Shown here: piece by piece, positions 57,381 to 64,000 of the stretch
Layout: every line of letters starts with the position of its first letter
Numbering within the stretch: position 1 is the first letter of the stretch
NCBI RefSeq assembly: GCF_009760925.1
Contig: NZ_VRLV01000002.1
Coordinates: forward strand, 124,001-188,000
From: Nonomuraea typhae
GTDB taxonomy: Bacteria; Actinomycetota; Actinomycetes; Streptosporangiales; Streptosporangiaceae
DNA: 64,000 nt
Direction: 5' to 3'
Notes under the pieces: generated by a model
Seen by the model: only the letters and a program-made list of their open reading frames with translations
What the model was told of the DNA's origin: nothing
Database searches by the model: none
Program-made: the position numbers and the translations under genes

Positions 57381-58424
57381 ATGTACGCAACCGCGACCAT
57401 CGTCAAGCCACTCCCCCCAGAGCTGTTCAGGAGCCACGGCGCGAGTGCGGAGATGCGCTGGGATGCCATGGCCGGCCAGGGTTACCACACCCCGACCGAC
57501 CGGTTCTTCGTCCGTAATCACACCTTCACCCCCTCCATCGACGCCGCCACCTGGCAGTTGGCCATCCACGGCGATGGCGTGCGATGTCCCACGGCGTACA
57601 CCTATGACCAGCTACGCGCCATGCCGGCCCGCACGCTCGACGCGGCGATCGAGTGCGCGGGCAACGGGCGGCGCTTCTACGGCAGCCAGCAGGACGCACC
57701 GGCCCCGGGCACGCAGTGGGGGCTGGGGGCGATCGGGGTGGCGCGGTGGCGTGGGGTGCCGCTCCGGTATCTGCTGGAACAGGCCGGGGTCGGCGCCGCG
57801 GCCGTGGATGTGCTGCCACGGGGGCTGGATGCACCCTTCGAGCACTATGGGCAGGTGCGCCGGCCGCTGCCCGTCGGTAAGGCCATGGACGACGTTCTCG
57901 TCGCCTACGAGATGAACGGGCGGCCCCTTCCACCCGATCACGGTTTCCCGGTGCGCCTGGTGGTGCCGGGGTGGGCGGGAATCGCGTCGATCAAATGGCT
58001 GGGCGATATCGAGGTGGCCACGCGCGAATTGTTCACGCCCTGGAACACCGAGTTTTACCCGGATATTACGGTGAATCCCGTCAAGAGCGCTCTCGAGCTG
58101 GGCTGGAACGCGGCGATCCCCCTTGGGCGGCCGCAGTTGCTGCGCGGCCGGTCGTGGTCGGGGCGGGGGCGGATCGTCAAGGTCGAGGTGAGCTTCGACG
58201 GCGGGCGCCGCTGGCGTACGGCGGAGCATCACGGGCGGCACCTGGTCAGCGCCTGGTTGCCCTGGCACGTCGGGTGGGTCCCCAGGCAACCGGGTGAGCA
58301 GGTCATCCTGGCCAGGGCCACCGACGAGACGGGCGCCACCCAGCCGCCGAAAACACCGCAGCACCCGTTCGGATATCATTTTGACGCGGTGGTGCGCCAT
58401 CCCATTCGTGTTGTCCATGGTTAG
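57381..58424 (+). CDS. Sulfite oxidase-family molybdopterin enzyme (cytoplasmic form)
   Basis: A 347-residue molybdenum-cofactor protein. The cofactor-binding Cys92 is in AAIECAGNGRRFYG. DRFFVRNHTFTP opens the domain, and HGFPVRLVVPGWAGIASIKWL carries conserved Arg/Trp residues. The C-terminal Mo-co dimerisation domain starts NPVKSALELGWNAAIPLG and includes VKVEVSFDGGRRWRTAE. There is no haem domain, signal peptide or Tat motif, so it should be cytoplasmic with an unknown electron acceptor. ATG 57381 has AGGGGAG. The substrate may be sulfite or another oxyanion/S-oxide. Confidence 0.9.
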   Translation: MYATATIVKPLPPELFRSHGASAEMRWDAMAGQGYHTPTDRFFVRNHTFTPSIDAATWQLAIHGDGVRCPTAYTYDQLRAMPARTLDAAIECAGNGRRFYGSQQDAPAPGTQWGLGAIGVARWRGVPLRYLLEQAGVGAAAVDVLPRGLDAPFEHYGQVRRPLPVGKAMDDVLVAYEMNGRPLPPDHGFPVRLVVPGWAGIASIKWLGDIEVATRELFTPWNTEFYPDITVNPVKSALELGWNAAIPLGRPQLLRGRSWSGRGRIVKVEVSFDGGRRWRTAEHHGRHLVSAWLPWHVGWVPRQPGEQVILARATDETGATQPPKTPQHPFGYHFDAVVRHPIRVVHG

Positions 58425-58557
58425 GAAAATGTCACCGAGCCGCTGAGCTGCGCTGTTTACCGGAGCACTCGAATTCATCTGTAAGACTCGCGCGGAAACG
58501 TCCCGGAAACCCGGCGATGTGATGCTGACCGATAATCGAGCACCCGGGAGAATGCCG

Positions 58558-60165
58558 ATGCGCCAGCTGACCGCACTCGACGCGCAGTTCCTCAACGCCG
58601 AGTCGGCGACGACCTGCGCCCACGTGGCGGGGCTGGCCGTGCTGGACCCGCTGGGCGGGGTTCTCGACCGGGCGGCGCTGGCCGCCGTGCTGCTGCAGCG
58701 GATGCACCTGTCGCCCGTGCTGGGGCTGCGGCTGAGCGAGGTGCCGTTCGGGCTGGATCATCCTTACTGGGAGGCCGATCCGGACTTCGACCTGGCCCAT
58801 CATCTGTTCGAGGCCGAGGTGGCCGCGCCGGGCGGGGAGTATCAACTGGCCGAGGCGGTGGCCCGCATCCACGCCCGGCCGCTGAACCGCGAGCGGCCGC
58901 TGTGGGAGATGCACCTGCTCAGCGGGCTGAGCGGCGGGCGGGTCGCGGTGTACACGAAGGTGCACCACGCGGCGATCGACGGTGTCTCGGGGGCGGAGAC
59001 GCTGGCGGCGCTGCTCGACCTGACGCCCGAGCCGCGGGTGATCGAGGTCGCTCCGCCGCCGGTCGAGCGGGCGCCGGGCCTGATGGGCAAGCTGTACGGC
59101 GCCGCCGTACGCACGGCCACGCAGCCCTTGCGGGCCCTGGGCTCGCTGGCCCGGATGACCACGGAGCTGGACGCGGTCCCGCTGGCCGGCACCCTGCCCG
59201 GGTCGCGGCAGCTCGCGAAGGCCGCCCGGTTCGTCGCCGGGGACCGGCGCACCCGGCCCGAGGTGCCGAGCCTCCACGCGCCGCGCACCCCGTTCAACGG
59301 GCCGATCAGCGCGGAGCGCCGGGTGTCGTTCGGGTCGGTTCCGCTCAAGGACGTCAAGCAGGTCGCCAAGGCCCACGGGCTGAGCGTGAACGACGTGGTC
59401 ATGGCCGTGTGCGCGGGCGCGCTGCGGGCCTGGCTGGTGGAACGGGACGCACTGCCGGAGGAGCCGCTGATCGCGGCGGTGCCGGTCGCCGTACGCGGCA
59501 CGAACAGCACAGGCGACTCAGGCGGATCAAGCAGCGCACGTGGCACCGGCAGCACTGGCGGTAACACGGACAGCACGGGCGACGGAACCAGCGCGGGCGG
59601 TGGCACGCTCAGGACGGACGGCACGGGCGGCGGAGCCAGCACAGGCGGTGGCACGGACAGGACGGACGGCACGGGCGGCGGAACCAGCGCGGGCGGTGTC
59701 GTCGGGAATCGGATTGCGGCCATGGTGGCGCCGATGGCGACCGATGTGGCCGATCCGCACGAGCGCTTGCGGGCGACCGGCGCGGCGATGCGGGCCGCCA
59801 AGCGGCGTTTCGTGGCCTCGTCGTCAAGCTGGCTGCACGACGTGAGCGCGCTGCTGCCCGCTCCGGTGGCGCGGCTGGCGCTGCCCGCGGCCTTCCGGCT
59901 GGCCGGGACGGCGTTCCCGCCGATCAACCTGATCGTCAGCAACGTGCCCGGCCCGCAGTTCCCGCTCTACCTCTGCGGGGCGCGGGTGCTGTCGTACTAC
60001 CCGCTCTCGGTGCTGACCGACCTGACCGGCGGGGTCAACATCACCTGCTTCTCCTACGACGGCATGATCGACTTCGGCGTCGTGGCCTGCCCGGAGCGGA
60101 TGGACGACGTCTGGTCGCTCGTGCGGCACCTGGGCGCCGCGCTGGAGGAGCTGCTAGATGAGTGA
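58558..60165 (+). CDS. Wax ester synthase/diacylglycerol acyltransferase with low-complexity insertion
   Basis: A 535-residue WS/DGAT enzyme that transfers acyl-CoA to a fatty alcohol or diacylglycerol for storage lipid. It starts with the family sequence MRQLTALDAQFL; the catalytic HHxxxDG is HHAAIDG at 136-142. The C-terminal half has GLSVNDVVMAVCAGALR, NLIVSNVPGPQFPLY and GGVNITCFSYDG. Residues 314-380 are a Gly/Ser/Thr/Asp insertion made of 48-bp repeats, in the loop between AVPVAVRG and GNRIAAMV. ATG 58558 has GGGAG at ideal spacing, unlike ATG 58552. Its stop overlaps the convergent TetR gene by 12 bp. Confidence 0.92.
   Translation: MRQLTALDAQFLNAESATTCAHVAGLAVLDPLGGVLDRAALAAVLLQRMHLSPVLGLRLSEVPFGLDHPYWEADPDFDLAHHLFEAEVAAPGGEYQLAEAVARIHARPLNRERPLWEMHLLSGLSGGRVAVYTKVHHAAIDGVSGAETLAALLDLTPEPRVIEVAPPPVERAPGLMGKLYGAAVRTATQPLRALGSLARMTTELDAVPLAGTLPGSRQLAKAARFVAGDRRTRPEVPSLHAPRTPFNGPISAERRVSFGSVPLKDVKQVAKAHGLSVNDVVMAVCAGALRAWLVERDALPEEPLIAAVPVAVRGTNSTGDSGGSSSARGTGSTGGNTDSTGDGTSAGGGTLRTDGTGGGASTGGGTDRTDGTGGGTSAGGVVGNRIAAMVAPMATDVADPHERLRATGAAMRAAKRRFVASSSSWLHDVSALLPAPVARLALPAAFRLAGTAFPPINLIVSNVPGPQFPLYLCGARVLSYYPLSVLTDLTGGVNITCFSYDGMIDFGVVACPERMDDVWSLVRHLGAALEELLDE
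59497..59697 (+). repeat. In-frame 48-bp repeats coding a Gly/Ser/Thr/Asp tract in the acyltransferase
   Basis: GGAACC/GGAGCC-type units recur at 59584, 59632 and 59680, exactly 48 bp apart, coding GTGGGxSxGGGTxRTD. The upstream part (from 59497) is a more degenerate Gly/Ser/Thr stretch of similar composition. Confidence 0.88.
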
Positions 60166-60699
60166 GTGGGCGATGAGTTCGGCGACGGCGTCGGGGTCGA
60201 TCTGGTGGCCGGTGAGCTGGCAGAGGTTCTCCTGGTAGAGCAGGACGGCGGCGAATGTGGCCGCCGCCACCTCCAGCCGCGCCGTCTCGCCGCGCTGGCC
60301 GGGCAGGGCCAGCTCCAGCGCGAACCTCGCCCGGCGGATCAGCTCGCCATTGAGCCGCCCGAGCCGCTCCTTGACCGAGCGGTGGGTGTCGGCTTCGCGG
60401 AACAGGATGCGCCGCATCGCCGGTGAGGCGCGTAGCGGCAGCCTGCGGGCCAGTTTCGACAGGGTTCCCGCGGGGTCGCCGGGGACGGCGTCGACTTCCC
60501 GGGTCTCCTCGACGAGGGTGCGTTCGTCGACCAGCGCGACCAGGACGTCGATCTTGCGCGGGAAGTAGTGGAAGACCAGCCCCTTGGGCACCCGCGCCAG
60601 TTTGGCGATGACCGCGGTGGGCGTCGCCTCGTAGCCGCCGCCCGCGAACAGCTCCTCCGCCGCGTCCAGGATGCGCGTGCGCGCGTCACCGATCACCAC
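60154..60699 (-). CDS. TetR-family regulator
   Basis: A 181-residue repressor. The N-terminal HTH is TRILDAAEELFAGGGYEATPTAVIAKLARVPKGLVFHYFPRKIDVL. The C-terminal domain (residues about 75-180) is helical with no recognised ligand motif. GTG 60699 is the likely start; GTG 60696 is the alternative. Convergent with the WS/DGAT gene, overlapping it by 12 bp, and divergent from a second TetR gene across 125 bp. Either neighbour may be its target. Confidence 0.85.
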   Translation of the reverse strand: MVIGDARTRILDAAEELFAGGGYEATPTAVIAKLARVPKGLVFHYFPRKIDVLVALVDERTLVEETREVDAVPGDPAGTLSKLARRLPLRASPAMRRILFREADTHRSVKERLGRLNGELIRRARFALELALPGQRGETARLEVAAATFAAVLLYQENLCQLTGHQIDPDAVAELIAHSLI

Positions 60700-60780
60700 A
60701 GGTGAACGATAGCGCCACCCCTGCCACGCTGCCATGCCGTCGAGGAGAGATCACCGTACGCGCGCACTCCGACGGTTGTG

Positions 60781-60810
60781 TATAATTTGCAACATAACTG
60801 TCGCAAATTA
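60781..60810 (+). promoter_or_regulatory. Consensus -10 (TATAAT) and overlapping inverted repeat before TetR-MFS operon
   Basis: TATAAT is at 60781-60786. TAATTTGC (60783-60790) and GCAAATTA (60803-60810) are exact complements across 12 bp. The operator therefore covers the -10 and start region of the TetR-MFS transcript, a classic autorepression layout. GGAGG follows at 60814. Confidence 0.75.
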
Positions 60811-60824
60811 GACGGAGGCGTACG

Positions 60825-61385
60825 ATGGCGATGAGCCACGACGAGATCGTCAACGCGGCCATCCGCCACCTCAACATGGTGCCGGCGGCCTCGATGGCGG
60901 AGATCGCCCAGGCCGCCGGCATCAGCCGCGCCACCCTTCACCGGCACTTCAGCACCCGCGACGACCTGCTGCACGAGATGGGTGTGCGGGCCATGGACTC
61001 CTGGGCCCACGTCCACGAGAGCGTCGGCCTCTCCGAGGGCATGAAGGCCGGCCTCGACGCCGACGGGATCAAGGACCTGCTCGACCGGCTGCTGATCAAA
61101 ACGCTCGACTCCATCGACGAGCACGGATTCGCCCTCACCGAGAACGCCCTGTCCGGCTACGAGGACCTCGTGCGCCGCGCCGAGGAGCTGGAGAAGGTGG
61201 AGATCGCCCTGTTCGCCGCCGCGCAGCGCGCCGGGGTGCTCCGCGCTGAGCTGCCCGTGCGCTGGGTGAGCAACACGGTGTACGGCCTGCTCGTAGCCAT
61301 AAGAGACAGCCTGCGGCGCGGGGACGTCGCTCGCCGGGACATACCCACGCTCTTTCTTGACACGTTCTACCGGGGGACTTCATGA
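60825..61385 (+). CDS. TetR-family regulator of the adjacent MFS exporter
   Basis: A 186-residue repressor. The HTH is HDEIVNAAIRHLNMVPAASMAEIAQAAGISRATLHRHFSTRDDLL, unusually short before helix 1. The C-terminal domain has DGIKDLLDRLLIKTLDSIDEHGF and NTVYGLLVAIRDSL. ATG 60825 has CGGAGG. Its stop overlaps the MFS start (ATGA). A perfect 8-bp inverted repeat covers the promoter, so it likely represses its own operon until the exported compound is bound. Confidence 0.9.
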   Translation: MAMSHDEIVNAAIRHLNMVPAASMAEIAQAAGISRATLHRHFSTRDDLLHEMGVRAMDSWAHVHESVGLSEGMKAGLDADGIKDLLDRLLIKTLDSIDEHGFALTENALSGYEDLVRRAEELEKVEIALFAAAQRAGVLRAELPVRWVSNTVYGLLVAIRDSLRRGDVARRDIPTLFLDTFYRGTS

Positions 61386-62881
61386 AGACCGAGACCGCAC
61401 CGCCCATCCACAAGCGCAGATGGGCCGGCCTCGCTGTACTGTCGGCCAGCCTTCTGCTGGTCGTCATGGACATGACCATCCTCAACGTGGCCCTCCCGGC
61501 GATCTCCGGCGAGCTGCGCCCCGATGCCATACAGCTGCTCTGGATGATCGACGCCTACTCGCTGGTCCTGGCCGGGCTGCTGGTCACCGTCAGCGCCCTG
61601 GGCGACCGGTGGGGACGCAAGAAGCTGCTCCTCACCGGCTTCAGCCTGTTCGGCCTCGCCTCGGTCCTGGTGCTCTGGGCCGACAGCCCGGGCGACGTGA
61701 TCGCGGTCCGCGCCCTGCTCGGCGTGGGCGGCGCCATGATCATGCCGTCGACGCTGTCGATGATCCGGACCCTGTTCGCCAATCCGCGGGAACGTGCCAC
61801 CGCGCTCGGCATCTGGTCGGCCATGGCCGCCGTCGGCGGGGCGCTCGGCCCCATCCTCGGCGGCTTCCTGGTCGAGCACTTCTCCTGGCACGCCGCGTTC
61901 CTGGTCAACGTGCCCGTCATGGTGGTCGCCGTGCTCGCCGGGCTCTGGCTGCTGCCCGAGTCGCGCAACCCGAACCCCGGCCGCTGGGACGCCCTCGGCA
62001 CCGTGTTGTCCATCGTCGGCATGGTCGGCGTCGTCTACGCCATCAAGCACTTCGCCAAGGACGGCCTGACCGACCCGACCGCGCTGGTGACGATGGCCGT
62101 CGGGGCGGCCGCGCTGACCTGGTTCATCGTGCGCAGCCTGCGCCGGCCCGACCCGCTGCTCGAGGTCCGGCTGTTCCGCAGTGGCCCGTTCACCTCCGGC
62201 GTGCTGGCCGCGCTCACCACCTCGATCGCCATGGCCGCGATGATGTTGCTCATCGCCCAGTGGATGCAGCTCGTCATGGGCTACACGCCGCTCGAGACCG
62301 GCCTGCGCCTCCTGCCGACCGCGCTGGGCGCGCTGGTCCTGTCGCCGCTCGCGCCCGCGCTGGCGGCCAGGATCGGCGCCCGTACCGTGCTCGTCGGCGG
62401 CCTGGTCGTGGCCGGGCTCGGGTTCCTGGTGTTGTTCGCCGCGCCGCTGGTCTACGGCTGGGTCGCGCTCGCGCTGCTGCTCATCGGCGCCGGCATGGGC
62501 TCGCTGGCCATCGCCTCGGCGGTCATCATGTCCGGGGCGCCGATCGAGAAGGCGGGCAGCGCCGCGGCCATCGAGGAGACCAGCTACGAGGTGGGCGGCG
62601 TGCTCGGCGTCGCCGTCCTGGGCAGCGTCGCCGCCGCCATCTACCGTACGGCGCTGCCGTACCACGGGGCCGATGCCGAGGTCGCGCGCGAGTCGATCGG
62701 CGGCGCGCTCGACGTGGCCGCCAAGCTGGGCCTGCCGGACCTGGCCGAGCAGGCGAAGATCGCCTTCAGCGACTCGCTCGCGGTGACCGGCGCGGCAGGG
62801 GCGGCGCTCATGCTGCTCGCGGCGCTGGTGACCTGGAAGCTGACCCCGCGCACGCTGGACATCGCCGGCGGCCACCACTAG
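61382..62881 (+). CDS. MFS multidrug exporter (DHA2/EmrB-QacA, 14-TM)
   Basis: A 499-residue proton-driven exporter. Motif D1/A region: LLVVMDMTILNVALPAISGEL and GDRWGRKKLLLTG. The antiporter motif C is near GIWSAMAAVGGALGPILGGFLVEHFSWHAAFLVNVP. About 14 hydrophobic helices run to TWKLTPRTLD. Such pumps remove antiseptics, dyes or specialised metabolites. It is translationally coupled to the TetR gene. Three 30-bp repeats start at the last base of its stop codon. Confidence 0.94.
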   Translation: MKTETAPPIHKRRWAGLAVLSASLLLVVMDMTILNVALPAISGELRPDAIQLLWMIDAYSLVLAGLLVTVSALGDRWGRKKLLLTGFSLFGLASVLVLWADSPGDVIAVRALLGVGGAMIMPSTLSMIRTLFANPRERATALGIWSAMAAVGGALGPILGGFLVEHFSWHAAFLVNVPVMVVAVLAGLWLLPESRNPNPGRWDALGTVLSIVGMVGVVYAIKHFAKDGLTDPTALVTMAVGAAALTWFIVRSLRRPDPLLEVRLFRSGPFTSGVLAALTTSIAMAAMMLLIAQWMQLVMGYTPLETGLRLLPTALGALVLSPLAPALAARIGARTVLVGGLVVAGLGFLVLFAAPLVYGWVALALLLIGAGMGSLAIASAVIMSGAPIEKAGSAAAIEETSYEVGGVLGVAVLGSVAAAIYRTALPYHGADAEVARESIGGALDVAAKLGLPDLAEQAKIAFSDSLAVTGAAGAALMLLAALVTWKLTPRTLDIAGGHH

Positions 62882-63000
62882 AAGAGCCGCCGCAAGAACA
62901 GGCAGCGTAGGAAGAGCCGCCGCAAGAACAGGCGGCGCAGGAAGAGCCGCCGCAAGAACAGGCGGCGCAGGGAGAGGCGGTGCTAGGAGAGCCGCCGCTG
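62881..63000 (+). repeat. 30-bp tandem repeat, three full and one degenerate unit, each a hairpin
   Basis: Units at 62881, 62911 and 62941 read GAAGAGCCGCCGCAAGAACA followed by GGCGGCGCAG (GGCAGCGTAG in the first). In the second and third units GCCGCC pairs with GGCGGC across 9 nt; the first has one mismatch. A degenerate unit follows to 63000. The array fills the convergent spacer after the MFS gene and may act as a terminator or RNA-stability element. Confidence 0.88.
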
Positions 63001-63017
63001 GAAGAGCCCAGGGCTCA

Positions 63018-63974
63018 TCAGGAGAGGGCGCGTTTCAGCATCGGGTAGGCGTGCCGCAGCTCACGCTGCCAGAACGTGTGGTTGTGCCCGCCCCGGTAGA
63101 AATGGGTGGTCACCGGGATGCCCAGCTCCCGCAGCCGCCCGGCGAAGGCGCGGGCGGCACGGGCGGCCAGGTCCTCGACCAGGTCGCCGCCGCCCGCCGC
63201 CACGTACAGGCGCACACCCCTCAGCTTCCCGGCCTGGTCGTAGGGGTTGTGCGCCCGCCAGATCGCCCGCTGCGCGTCGGGATCGCCCCAGACGCGCTTC
63301 CAGTCGGTGCCCGGGCAGCCGATGGTGGTCCCGGCCATGACCGCCTGGGGGACGCCCGGGCCGAGGATGTGCACGGCGCCGCTGAAGGAGGCCGCGGCCT
63401 TGAAGCCGCCCTTGGCCGCATACAGCATGGCGCCCTGCCCGCCCATGGAGTACCCGGCGATCACCCGCTCCTTCCCCGCGCGGTAGCGGGACTCCAGGAG
63501 CGGCAGCAGTTCCCTGAGATGGTAGGTCTCCCAACGGGGCGGCCCGCCCGCGCCGCCGTTCCACCAGTCGGAGTAGCTGCCGCATCCGCCGCCGTCGGGC
63601 ATCACCACCATGAGCCCGTCGCCCCTGGTGAGAGCGCCGACATCGGTCCTGGCGGTCCAGGAGGTGTGGTCGTCGAGGCCGCCGTGCAGCAGCCACAGCA
63701 CCGGCCAGCCGGTCCGCGAGTCCCAGCGCTCGGGCAGCAGCAGCCGGACCTTGGTGGTGCCCTCCAGCGCCGGGGAGCGCAAGGTCAGCTCGAGGCGCCG
63801 GGCGTCGAGCCGCTTCTCCTCGATCACCTCGGCGCGAGGTGCCGCTGGGGTCTCCGCGGGTTTCCGGTACGGCGGCGCCGTACCGGAAACCCGCATCAGC
63901 ACCGCCACGACCAGCACGAACAGCCCGCCCGCGACGATCGCCCCGATCAGGCAGCCCCGCATCCGGGCTCGCAT
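63018..63974 (-). CDS. Membrane-anchored/exported esterase (PF00756, antigen 85/esterase D-like)
   Basis: A 318-residue alpha/beta hydrolase. The N-terminal helix GCLIGAIVAGGLFVLVVAVLM is an anchor or signal. Then VLWLLHGGLDDHTSW, VVMPDGGGCGSYSDWW, and the nucleophile elbow GYSMGG with Ser176; the catalytic His lies in GGHNHTFW. The fold matches the antigen-85/EstD group, which includes mycolyltransferases and simple esterases. Without mycolate context an esterase is more likely. ATG 63974 follows GGAGGAGGG. Confidence 0.9.
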   Translation of the reverse strand: MRARMRGCLIGAIVAGGLFVLVVAVLMRVSGTAPPYRKPAETPAAPRAEVIEEKRLDARRLELTLRSPALEGTTKVRLLLPERWDSRTGWPVLWLLHGGLDDHTSWTARTDVGALTRGDGLMVVMPDGGGCGSYSDWWNGGAGGPPRWETYHLRELLPLLESRYRAGKERVIAGYSMGGQGAMLYAAKGGFKAAASFSGAVHILGPGVPQAVMAGTTIGCPGTDWKRVWGDPDAQRAIWRAHNPYDQAGKLRGVRLYVAAGGGDLVEDLAARAARAFAGRLRELGIPVTTHFYRGGHNHTFWQRELRHAYPMLKRALS

Positions 63975-64000
63975 CGGCCCTCCTCCCGCGATCTGCCGCC

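Noticed and set aside
62881..63000. 30-bp repeats with inner dyads considered as CRISPR repeats
   Set aside because: There are no spacers and no cas genes; the units are head-to-tail.

Overview
This is a GC-rich actinomycete chromosome segment, most likely from the Streptosporangiaceae (Nonomuraea/Streptosporangium-like). The evidence is the strong G/C bias at third codon positions, many GTG starts and leaderless-looking starts, and typical families: SARP/AfsR regulator, WS/DGAT acyltransferase, mycothiol-type DinB enzyme, MmyB-type XRE regulator, IdeR/DmdR-type iron box and an RsrR-like Rrf2 protein. The genus is inference. No rRNA, tRNA or CRISPR array was seen.

Layout. 0-1.3 kb is a mobile-element scar: the tail of a DUF6262-like coiled-coil protein, a HAD phosphatase of lower GC, and the C-terminal stub of a tyrosine recombinase. 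1.5-8.2 kb has a second HAD enzyme, a frameshifted MFS pseudogene, endonuclease V, an iron-siderophore uptake locus (two FecCD permeases diverging from a lipoprotein receptor across an iron box, with no ATPase gene) and a polysaccharide-deacetylase-like enzyme. 8.2-13.2 kb has a sugar-acid pair (Gfo/Idh/MocA dehydrogenase and galactonate dehydratase) behind a LacI-type operator, an FAD amine oxidase-like protein and a stand-alone LigD-type polymerase. 13.2-30.9 kb is a mosaic of small catabolic enzymes with local regulators: crotonase, AidB-like acyl-CoA dehydrogenase/PaaX, GCS2 ligase, SDR/XRE, alcohol dehydrogenase, Lrp/M20 peptidase, RsrR/NmrA-like, aldo-keto reductase, M14 carboxypeptidase and PolX.

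30.9-34.6 kb contains the most unusual gene: a full-length SecA relative that has lost its P-loop lysine, DEAD-like box, arginine-finger motif and preprotein cross-linking domain. It lies beside a TPR protein and an uncharacterised protein. 34.6-36.6 kb is a TauE/SafE-Rrf2 operon with a clear inverted-repeat operator and a DHFR-like reductase. 36.6-42.9 kb looks like one catabolic locus: thiolase and acyl-CoA synthetase diverge from a carotenoid-cleavage-type dioxygenase, an atypical thiolase and a luciferase-like oxidoreductase, across a 65-bp interrupted palindrome that carries mirror-image promoter-like hexamers. 42.9-53.7 kb has an exported protein, a tandem HxlR regulator, ABC-F/TetR, a SARP-P450-ferredoxin operon, an ArsR-type regulator, an alpha/beta hydrolase and a truncated haemoglobin. 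53.8-64 kb has an ankyrin protein, an HExxH protein, a repeat-filled spacer, a sulfite-oxidase-like molybdoenzyme, a WS/DGAT acyltransferase, a TetR-controlled MFS exporter and an exported esterase.

Two window-wide patterns stand out. Short tandem repeats (9, 21/24, 25, 30, 31, 36 and 48 bp units) have expanded inside several otherwise conserved genes and in spacers. Nine of the twelve convergent gene pairs overlap at their stop codons, four of them by exactly 4 bp.
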